DNA of 5,483 bases. It comes from Marinosulfonomonas sp. GTDB taxonomy: Bacteria > Pseudomonadota > Alphaproteobacteria > Rhodobacterales > Rhodobacteraceae. Below, in pieces: positions 1 through 5,483 of this stretch. A program made the translations under genes and the position numbers. The stretch covers positions 1-5,483 of the forward strand of contig JAHRVD010000238.1 of the NCBI GenBank assembly GCA_019090845.1, read 5' to 3'. Each line of letters begins with the position of its first letter. Position 1 is the first letter of the stretch. The notes beneath the pieces were generated by a model. It made no database searches. It was not told the origin of the DNA and saw only the letters and a program-made list of their open reading frames with translations.

Positions 1-1146
<1,146 letters not shown>

Positions 1147-1509
1147 ATGACTGTCGAACCAAACCCGATCGAGGGCGCCCCTTTGATCCAGCCCTCAAGC
1201 ACCGATCACGCGCTTTATGAAAGCGTTGTTGCGGCCTGCCGGTCTGTTTATGACCCGGAGATCCCGGTAAATATCTATGATCTCGGGTTGATCTATACCA
1301 TTGATATCAACGCTGAAAACGAGGTTCGCGTGATTATGTCGCTGACTGCGCCCGGTTGCCCGGTGGCCGGTGAAATGCCCGGCTGGGTCGCTGACGCCGT
1401 CGAACCCCTGCCCGGCGTGAAACAGGTTGATGTGGTCCTGATCTGGGAGCCACCCTGGGGCATGGACATGATGTCTGACGAGGCCCGTCTTGAACTGGGC
1501 TTTATGTAG
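1147..1509 (+). CDS. sufT: SufT-type MIP18/DUF59 Fe-S cluster assembly protein
   Basis: A 120-residue protein of the MIP18 (DUF59) family, subgroup SufT, which helps Fe-S cluster maturation by the SUF machinery in the cytoplasm. The hallmark DPEIPVNIYDLGLIY occupies residues 36-50, followed by MSLTAPGCP (64-72) carrying the conserved Cys71, and the end WEPPWGMDMMSDEARLELGF (100-119), typical of the stand-alone SufT form. The length fits a single-domain SufT with a short variable N-terminal tail of about 20 residues. The ATG at 1147 is preceded by GAGG at a spacing of five bases. The next gene, an A-type Fe-S carrier, agrees with the assignment. PaaD of the phenylacetate pathway is a relative, but no paa genes are present and the MSDEARLELG ending favours SufT. 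No sufBCD or sufS is seen here; they may lie elsewhere. Confidence 0.9.
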   Translation: MTVEPNPIEGAPLIQPSSTDHALYESVVAACRSVYDPEIPVNIYDLGLIYTIDINAENEVRVIMSLTAPGCPVAGEMPGWVADAVEPLPGVKQVDVVLIWEPPWGMDMMSDEARLELGFM

Positions 1510-1527
1510 ACCGGCGGGTTGTTTGTT

Positions 1528-1571
1528 GCACTGGGCGTTTACGCCAGTGCTTGAGATGAACGCTCACTGGC
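1528..1571 (+). promoter_or_regulatory. Two mutually exclusive hairpins between sufT and the carrier gene
   Basis: The 100-base gap after sufT contains CACTGG twice (1529-1534 and 1565-1570), flanking GCCAGTG (1543-1549). The middle copy can pair with the left one, giving stem GCACTGG(G)CG / CGCCAGTGC with loop TTTA (1528-1550, one bulged G), or with the right one, giving a perfect 7-bp stem 1543-1549 / 1565-1571 with a 15-base loop. No T-run follows the first hairpin, so it is not a classic intrinsic terminator. A role in attenuating or processing the message between the two genes is possible but unproven. Confidence 0.4.
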
Positions 1572-1579
1572 CCTAAGTT
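1551..1579 (+). promoter_or_regulatory. Possible weak promoter before the A-type carrier gene
   Basis: TTGAGA (1551-1556) matches five of six bases of a sigma-70 -35 hexamer. It is followed at 17 bases by TAAGTT (1574-1579), a poor -10. If used, it would start transcription near 1586, giving a leader of about 25 bases before the carrier start, and the 100-base gap would be a secondary promoter rather than an attenuator. The -10 is weak, so confidence is low. Confidence 0.2.
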
Positions 1580-1609
1580 AAGGTCAGCACGCGCGAAAGG
1601 AACACTGAA

Positions 1610-1960
1610 ATGTTCGCCATTCCCGGAAAACAAGCTGTCACGATGACAGATGCTGCGGCTGTGCAGATCGCAAAACTGATGCAGTCGGATGACCATATGG
1701 GGTTGCGGATTGGCGTCAAAAAAGGCGGCTGCGCGGGCATGGAATACACAATGGACTATGTCAGCGAGGTTGATCCCCATGACGAAGTGGTTGAACAGGG
1801 CGACGCGCGGGTGATGATCGCCCCGATGGCGCAGATGTTCCTGTTTGGAACCGAGATCCACTATGAAACATCGCTGCTGGAAAGCGGGTTCAAGTTTCGA
1901 AATCCGAATGTGGTCGATGCCTGTGGGTGTGGCGAATCAATTAAATTCGCCGAAAGCTGA
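1610..1960 (+). CDS. A-type Fe-S cluster carrier (SufA/IscA/ErpA family, HesB fold)
   Basis: A 116-residue A-type carrier that accepts Fe-S clusters from the scaffold and passes them to apo-proteins. The three invariant cysteines are present: Cys41 in KKGGCAGMEY (37-46), and Cys105 and Cys107 in VDACGCGES (102-110), giving the C-x63-C-x-C pattern of the family. The loop following SLLESGFKFRNPN (88-100) is also typical. The ATG is preceded by AAGGA (1597-1601) at eight bases. Position directly after sufT suggests a SUF-linked role and the gene could be called sufA, but SufA, IscA and ErpA cannot be separated reliably by eye, so no symbol is given. The stop codon overlaps the next start by one base (TGATG), implying translational coupling with the TfoX-N gene. 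Confidence 0.93.
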   Translation: MFAIPGKQAVTMTDAAAVQIAKLMQSDDHMGLRIGVKKGGCAGMEYTMDYVSEVDPHDEVVEQGDARVMIAPMAQMFLFGTEIHYETSLLESGFKFRNPNVVDACGCGESIKFAES

Positions 1961-2328
1961 TGGCCAGTGATCCCGGCTTTCTGGATCATGTCCTGGACTT
2001 ATTTACCGATATAGGGCCGATCCGCACTGGCCGTTTGTTTGGCGGCACGGCGCTTTATTGTGACGAAGCGATGTTTGCGGTGATTTTTGGTGATGCGCTG
2101 TTCATGAAGGCCGATACTGCGTTGGCGCAGGTCTATCAGGACGCCGGTTCTCACGCCTTCAGCTATGATACCAAAACCGGCCCACGCCAGATCAACGGCT
2201 TGATGGCCCTGCCCGATTCGGCTTTGGAAGACAGCGACGAAGCCATGCACTGGGCGCGGCTTTCGATGGTTCCCGCGCTTAAATCCGCTGCGCAAAAGCG
2301 CTCAAAAAAGGCAAAACGAATATCATGA
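1960..2328 (+). CDS. TfoX N-terminal-domain protein, first of a tandem pair
   Basis: A 122-residue single-domain protein resembling the N-terminal half of TfoX/Sxy, the competence regulator of gamma-proteobacteria. Recognisable positions are RLFGGTALYCD (25-35), LFMKAD (47-52), AFSYDTKTG (66-74) and the LPDSALED...HWARL segment (84-101). It ends in a strongly basic tail (KSAAQKRSKKAKR, 108-120). Full Sxy proteins are about 200 residues and carry a second, C-terminal domain, which is absent here, so a competence role should not be assumed; stand-alone TfoX-N proteins have no settled function. The start codon overlaps the carrier gene's stop (TGATG), and only a weak GAAAG precedes it, which suggests translation by coupling. 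The end overlaps the next TfoX-N gene as ATGA. Confidence 0.8.
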   Translation: MASDPGFLDHVLDLFTDIGPIRTGRLFGGTALYCDEAMFAVIFGDALFMKADTALAQVYQDAGSHAFSYDTKTGPRQINGLMALPDSALEDSDEAMHWARLSMVPALKSAAQKRSKKAKRIS

Positions 2329-2636
2329 GCATAAGCAGTGACGACATCATCTATATTCAGGACCTGTTTGCGCCACTTGGCACGATCACCCATCGCAAAA
2401 TGATGGGCGGGCTGACGATCTATTGTGACGGTCAGGTATTTTCCATTCTCGACAGCGCCAGCACCCTGTATCTAAAAGCCAAGGGCGCATTTGCCGCCAA
2501 CATGGCCGCTGCAGGCGCCGTGCAGTTCGGGGCCGACAGCGGTAAGGTGATGGGATACTGGACCATGCCCGAGGCGGCGCTGGACGATGACGAATTGGCG
2601 AGGGACTGGGCCGTGCGGGCCCTGAACGAATTGTAA
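2325..2636 (+). CDS. TfoX N-terminal-domain protein, second of a tandem pair
   Basis: A 103-residue protein that aligns by eye over its whole length with the preceding gene: KMMGGLTIYCDG (25-36) matches RLFGGTALYCDE, LYLKAKG (48-54) matches LFMKADT, and the MPEAALDDDELARDWAVRAL segment (81-100) matches the LPDSALED region. The two are clearly diverged, so the duplication, or recruitment of two paralogues, is old. This copy lacks the basic C-terminal tail of the first and ends straight after the domain. The start lies in an ATGA overlap with the upstream stop and the nearest purine-rich stretch (AAAGG, about 13 bases away) is distant, so coupling is likely. As with its neighbour, the function is unknown; a heterodimer of the two is an inference. 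Confidence 0.78.
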   Translation: MSISSDDIIYIQDLFAPLGTITHRKMMGGLTIYCDGQVFSILDSASTLYLKAKGAFAANMAAAGAVQFGADSGKVMGYWTMPEAALDDDELARDWAVRALNEL

Positions 2637-2650
2637 TTGGGAATATTGGA

Positions 2651-3409
2651 ATGGATTTTCGCAAGAAACTGATCGCCGGAAACTGGAAGATGAACGGGAC
2701 CGGCGAAATGTTAGATGAGGTCCGCGAATTGTTGGACGCCCACCCAAAACCCAAATACGATATTCTGATCTGTCCGCCCGCAACCTTGTTAGCAGCGATG
2801 AGCAGTCTGACTGCGGAACGCTCAATCCTGACCGGCGGGCAGGATTGCCACCACGAGCAGGCGGGCGCGCATACGGGCGACATCTCGGGCCAAATGCTGG
2901 CCGATGCCGGGGCAAGCTTTGTGATCCTTGGCCATTCAGAGCGGCGCGCCGATCACGGCGAAACCGACGACAACGTAAACGTCAAGGCCCGCGCGGCAAT
3001 CGCGGCCGGGCTAAAGGTGGTGATCTGCGTTGGCGAAACGCTGGCCGAGCGCGAAGCCGCCAACACGCTGGAAATTATCGCCGGGCAACTGGCTGGCTCA
3101 GTGCCCGATTTGGCAACAGGCGCAAATCTTGTGGTGGCATACGAACCGGTCTGGGCCATTGGCACCGGCAAGGTGGCAACGCTTGAGCAGATCGGTGAAG
3201 TGCATGATTTCATCCGGATGCAACTGGAAAAGCGTCTGGGTGCGGGCGTTGGCCGCTCGACCCGCCTTCTATATGGCGGCTCGGTGAAGGCCGGCAATGC
3301 GGCGGAAATATTTGGCGTGTCCAATGTGGATGGGGCGTTGGTTGGCGGCGCGTCGCTGAAGGCTGCGGATTTCTCGCCTATTATCAATGCATTAGATGCG
3401 GCAAGTTAA
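2651..3409 (+). CDS. tpiA: Triosephosphate isomerase
   Basis: A 252-residue TIM-barrel enzyme that interconverts dihydroxyacetone phosphate and glyceraldehyde 3-phosphate in glycolysis and gluconeogenesis. All catalytic parts are visible: AGNWKMN (9-15, with Asn11 and Lys13), GHSERR (94-99, electrophile His95), YEPVWAIGTGKVAT (164-177, base Glu165 and the closing loop 6), LYGGSV (207-212) and GALVGGASL (228-236) for phosphate binding. The length is normal and nothing is missing. GGGA at 2639-2642 lies eight bases before the ATG. It follows the second TfoX-N gene by 14 bases and is probably on the same transcript, although a separate promoter inside the upstream genes cannot be excluded. It converges on the monooxygenase gene with only seven bases between the stop codons. 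Confidence 0.98.
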   Translation: MDFRKKLIAGNWKMNGTGEMLDEVRELLDAHPKPKYDILICPPATLLAAMSSLTAERSILTGGQDCHHEQAGAHTGDISGQMLADAGASFVILGHSERRADHGETDDNVNVKARAAIAAGLKVVICVGETLAEREAANTLEIIAGQLAGSVPDLATGANLVVAYEPVWAIGTGKVATLEQIGEVHDFIRMQLEKRLGAGVGRSTRLLYGGSVKAGNAAEIFGVSNVDGALVGGASLKAADFSPIINALDAAS

Positions 3410-3416
3410 CGCCAGA

Positions 3417-4592
3417 TCAACTGTGGGTCACGTCGTGACCATAGATCCAGTCAAATTGCCGCAACACACGGCGCGGTGCCAGATTACTGGCGGCGCGTAA
3501 AATCATATGCGCCCCAATACGCAAGGCCGGGTTGCGCAAATGATAATTCCGCGCATTGGCATTGGCGGCAGCAATTACTTTTGTGGCGCGCCCTTTGCGG
3601 CGCAATTGATATTCCTTTAGCGCCGCGCCCTGCTCCATTGACGCCAGACAATCGGCCAGCACCCAGGCGTCTTCCAGCGCCAGATTGGCCCCCTGCGCCA
3701 AAAACGGCAGCGTCGGATGCGCCGCGTCACCGATCAGCGCACATCCCGGCCCGGTCCAGTTTGGCGCGACCTTGTGACGAAACAAGCCCCACAGGCTCAC
3801 CTCTTTCACCCGCGCCAGCAAATCGCGAACCTCGGGGCAGAAATCTCTGAACACAGTCTGCAACACAGCCGGGTTCCCCTTGGCCGACCAGCTTTCTTCG
3901 GCCCATTCGTCGCGTTCCTGAACGGCCACGATATTGGTCAGCGCACCGCCGCGCAGCGGGTAGGTTACCAGATGTTTGCCCGGTCCCATGTAAAGACGCA
4001 CGCAACTATCCGGCATGCCCCCCTGCGGCCCGGCCACCAAAGCACGCCATGCAACCTGCCCGGTGAAAAACGGAGCGCCCGACGGGTTCAGATGCGCACG
4101 CAGAACCGAATGCAAACCGTCCGCACCAATCACCAGTGGCGCGCTCTGCCCCGCGCGCCCGGCCACATCCAGCCTGATTCCTGCGCCATTCCCATCAACA
4201 CCCGTGACGGCCATACCGGTTTCAATCGCAACACCGGCGTCGCGTGCGCCCTGTTCCAGTATTTTTAGCAAATCAGCCCGGTGCAGTGCCAGATAGGCCC
4301 GATCAGCACTGTATTTTGCAAGATTCATCCGCAAAACCGGCGCGCCGTGGGTGCAATCCAGCAGGCGGATGTCCGTCATCGACACACCCGCTGCGCGCAA
4401 TTGTTTGCCCAGCCCAAGTGCATCCAGCACGGCCACGCCGTTCGGGCTGATCTGCAAACCAGCACCCACTTCGCCCAGTTCATCGGCCTGTTCCAGCACC
4501 CGAACCTTAGCACCCCGCTGCGCCAGTGCCAGCGCACAGCCCAGACCGCCAATACCAGCCCCGACAATCGTCACCTGTTGCCCGATCAGCAT
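3417..4592 (-). CDS. FAD-dependent monooxygenase of the group A aromatic hydroxylase family (salicylate / 3-hydroxybenzoate hydroxylase-like)
   Basis: A 391-residue flavoprotein. Counted from the ATG at 4592, the GAGIGG dinucleotide-binding loop is at 11-16 and is followed by the strand ending in VRVLEQ (30-35); the GADGLHSVLR motif (156-165) is the DG signature that contacts FAD and NAD(P)H; GDAAHPTLPFLAQGANLALEDA (288-309) is the flavin ribityl/phosphate GD motif. Enzymes of this class use NAD(P)H and O2 to hydroxylate aromatic or similar rings. The substrate cannot be read from the sequence and no aromatic-catabolism genes lie beside it. I prefer the ATG at 4592, behind GGGGCGG, over an in-frame TTG at 4607 that lies inside the T-run of the upstream terminator. 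The last codons contain a 15-base palindrome (3426-3440). Confidence 0.9.
   Translation of the reverse strand: MLIGQQVTIVGAGIGGLGCALALAQRGAKVRVLEQADELGEVGAGLQISPNGVAVLDALGLGKQLRAAGVSMTDIRLLDCTHGAPVLRMNLAKYSADRAYLALHRADLLKILEQGARDAGVAIETGMAVTGVDGNGAGIRLDVAGRAGQSAPLVIGADGLHSVLRAHLNPSGAPFFTGQVAWRALVAGPQGGMPDSCVRLYMGPGKHLVTYPLRGGALTNIVAVQERDEWAEESWSAKGNPAVLQTVFRDFCPEVRDLLARVKEVSLWGLFRHKVAPNWTGPGCALIGDAAHPTLPFLAQGANLALEDAWVLADCLASMEQGAALKEYQLRRKGRATKVIAAANANARNYHLRNPALRIGAHMILRAASNLAPRRVLRQFDWIYGHDVTHS
3426..3440. repeat. 15-base perfect palindrome at the tpiA / monooxygenase convergence
   Basis: GGTCACG-T-CGTGACC, with 7-base arms, lies within the last codons of the monooxygenase and 17 bases past the tpiA stop. 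In RNA it can form a 6-bp stem with a 3-base loop on either strand. No T-run follows, so it is at best a weak or factor-assisted 3'-end structure for the two convergent transcripts. Confidence 0.45.
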
Positions 4593-4605
4593 TGCCGCCC
4601 CGCAC

Positions 4606-4642
4606 AAACAAAAACACCGGGACGCTGCGACCCGGTGTGTTT
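4606..4642 (-). terminator. Intrinsic terminator downstream of the dksA-like gene
   Basis: On the minus strand an 8-bp perfect GC-rich stem, ACACCGGG / CCCGGTGT (arms 4631-4638 and 4614-4621), with a 9-base loop, is followed by TTTTGTTT (4613-4606). It starts about 30 bases after the dksA-like stop and so should end that transcript. The plus strand has a shorter T-run (TTT at 4640-4642), but no plus-strand gene leads into it. The T-run ends only about 14 bases before the monooxygenase ATG. Confidence 0.85.
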
Positions 4643-4668
4643 AAAATCAATGTATCTGTGCTTACTCA

Positions 4669-5091
4669 TCAGTCTTCCCGATGCACCTTTTCGCGCCGCT
4701 CGTGGCGTTCCTGAGCCTCAAGGCTCATCGTGGCAATCGGGCGCGCATCCAGCCGTTTGAGCGAAATCGGATCACCGGTCACAACGCAATAGCCAAACTC
4801 GCCCTCATCAACCCGGCGCAGGGCGGCATCAATTTTGGACACCAGTTTGCGCTGGCGATCCCTTGTGCGAAGTTCCAGCGAACGGTCGGTTTCTTCAGAG
4901 GCGCGGTCTGACACGTCCGGAATATTGCGCGTGCCGTCCTGAAGGCTTTCGATGGTTTGCTTGCTGCCATCAAGCAACTCGCTGCGCCAGTCTGTCAGTT
5001 TGCGGCGAAAATACTCGATCTGGCGTTCATTCATGAACGCTTCGTCTTCGGCCGGGCGGTAATCATCTGGCAGAAACACTTCGGCCTTCAT
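4669..5091 (-). CDS. DksA/TraR-family RNA polymerase-binding regulator with a degenerate zinc site
   Basis: A 140-residue DksA homologue. DksA proteins enter the RNA polymerase secondary channel and, with ppGpp, tune rRNA, tRNA and biosynthetic promoters. The coiled-coil tip IPDVSDRASEE (57-67) keeps Asp59, Asp62 and Ala64, matching the functional tip residues Asp71, Asp74 and Ala76 of E. coli DksA, and SLELRTRDRQRKLVSKID (71-88) is the second helix. In the globular end the four zinc cysteines of E. coli DksA are Cys102, Thr105, Ser123 and Ala126, so zinc binding is unlikely. The start chosen is the ATG at 5091, with AAGGGA (5098-5103) six bases away, because MKAEVFLPDDYRP resembles the N-terminus I know from related proteins. 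An in-frame ATG at 5142, behind AGGGG, would add 17 residues. The gene ends at a strong terminator. Confidence 0.92.
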   Translation of the reverse strand: MKAEVFLPDDYRPAEDEAFMNERQIEYFRRKLTDWRSELLDGSKQTIESLQDGTRNIPDVSDRASEETDRSLELRTRDRQRKLVSKIDAALRRVDEGEFGYCVVTGDPISLKRLDARPIATMSLEAQERHERREKVHRED

Positions 5092-5274
5092 ATTCAATCC
5101 CTTTTGTTTTCCGAAGTGCGACAACACACTGGTCACTGACATTCGGAACCCCTATCGGCGTGGATGTAGCCCAAGCGCGAATAGATGTCACTAGCTGATC
5201 AACCTGTCTTGATGGTTTGTGCACCAGTCTTTAGTAAAGCGTGAACAAAGATGCTCGAAAGGCCGATATTGACC
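5092..5274. promoter_or_regulatory. Divergent intergenic region between the dksA-like and moxR-type genes
   Basis: This region should hold promoters for both genes. For the rightward gene, TTGATG (5209-5214) with TAGTAA (5232-5237) at 17 bases is a weak -35/-10 candidate. An inverted repeat ATCAA-N6-TTGAT (5198-5213) overlaps that -35, and a palindrome CTTTA-G-TAAAG (5229-5239) overlaps the -10, both placed like operator half-sites. I see no convincing promoter for the dksA-like gene. The part nearest that gene (5092-5142) could instead be an N-terminal extension of it if the ATG at 5142 is used. Confidence 0.35.
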
Positions 5275-5483
5275 ATGAAATTTACCGGAACCGATGCCTA
5301 TGTGGCAACCGAAGACCTGACCGTTGCTGTAAATGCTGCCGTCACACTGGAACGCCCGCTGCTGGTCAAAGGCGAACCGGGGACTGGCAAAACCGAACTT
5401 GCCCGTCAGGTCGCAATGGCCCTTGGGATGGAAATGATCGAATGGCACATCAAATCCACCACCAAAGCCCAACAAGGGCTTTA
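5275..5483 (+). CDS. MoxR-type AAA+ ATPase, N-terminal 69 codons only
   Basis: The visible product begins MKFTGTDAYVATEDL, continues with RPLLVKGEPGTGKTELARQVA, where GEPGTGKT (33-40) is the Walker A loop with Lys39 and Thr40, and reaches STTKAQQGL before the window ends. This layout, with Walker A about 33 residues from the start and a KSTTKAQQGLY segment soon after, is typical of MoxR-family AAA+ ATPases, chaperone-like proteins often paired with a VWA-domain (CoxE-like) partner gene. Walker B and the sensor motifs lie outside the window. I start at ATG 5275 because the N-terminus matches relatives as I recall them; AAAGG (5258-5262) is rather far upstream at 12 bases. An in-frame ATG at 5251 would add eight residues (MLERPILT) but has only a weak ribosome binding site. 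Confidence 0.88.
   Translation, partial: MKFTGTDAYVATEDLTVAVNAAVTLERPLLVKGEPGTGKTELARQVAMALGMEMIEWHIKSTTKAQQGL

Noticed and set aside
2386..2915. Long minus-strand open frames opposite the second TfoX-N gene and tpiA
   Set aside because: Proline- and arginine-rich composition typical of a shadow of GC-rich coding DNA; both plus-strand genes are firmly identified.
4592..4607. TTG start at 4607 for the monooxygenase, adding MCGAA
   Set aside because: The TTG lies in the T-run of the terminator and would need a ribosome binding site inside the hairpin. The ATG at 4592 has GGGGCGG in front and puts the GAGIGG loop at the usual distance from the N-terminus.
3717..4760. Several plus-strand open frames of 60 to 180 codons
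   Set aside because: They are antisense to the monooxygenase and dksA-like genes, have shadow-type composition and show no motif.
5191..5475. Minus-strand open frame of 94 codons
   Set aside because: It covers the MoxR-type gene's Walker A region in antisense and has no recognisable family features.

Overview
The window looks like ordinary chromosomal DNA from an alphaproteobacterium. Protein character and gene neighbours point to the Rhodobacterales / Roseobacter group. This is inferred from the Tgt, SufT, DksA-like and MoxR-type sequences as remembered, not from a database search. The DNA is moderately GC-rich and densely coding on both strands. It shows no rRNA, tRNA, insertion sequence, phage gene or CRISPR array, and no visible shift in composition that would suggest recent transfer.

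Layout. (1) 1-1001, minus: tgt, tRNA-guanine transglycosylase, missing its C-terminus at the left edge. (2) 1002-1146: divergent intergenic region. (3) 1147-3409, plus: a five-gene same-strand run of sufT, an A-type Fe-S carrier (SufA/IscA/ErpA-like), two tandem single-domain TfoX-N proteins, and tpiA. The carrier and the two TfoX-N genes overlap by 1 and 4 bases, and tpiA follows after 14 bases. Only the sufT-carrier junction has a real gap (100 bases), and it contains a structured segment. (4) 3417-4592, minus: a group A FAD-dependent aromatic-ring-type monooxygenase that converges on tpiA with 7 bases between the stop codons. (5) 4606-4642: a clear intrinsic terminator on the minus strand. 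(6) 4669-5091, minus: a DksA/TraR-family RNA polymerase-binding regulator whose zinc-finger cysteines are mostly replaced. (7) 5092-5274: divergent intergenic region with two small inverted repeats. (8) 5275-5483, plus: the first 69 codons of a MoxR-type AAA+ ATPase that runs off the right edge.

How the genes may work together. SufT and the A-type carrier both belong to Fe-S cluster assembly and delivery. The tight packing of the carrier with two TfoX-N genes and tpiA implies co-transcription, but I know of no biochemical link between Fe-S delivery, TfoX-N proteins and triosephosphate isomerase. The DksA-like protein would act on RNA polymerase at stringent-response-type promoters. The monooxygenase is downstream of it but separated by the terminator.

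I did not find a clearly new system. The points most worth checking are the terminator lying only about 14 bases before the monooxygenase start codon, the TfoX-N pair inside an Fe-S/tpiA transcription unit, the alternative hairpins between sufT and the carrier gene, and the DksA homologue with a degenerate zinc site.
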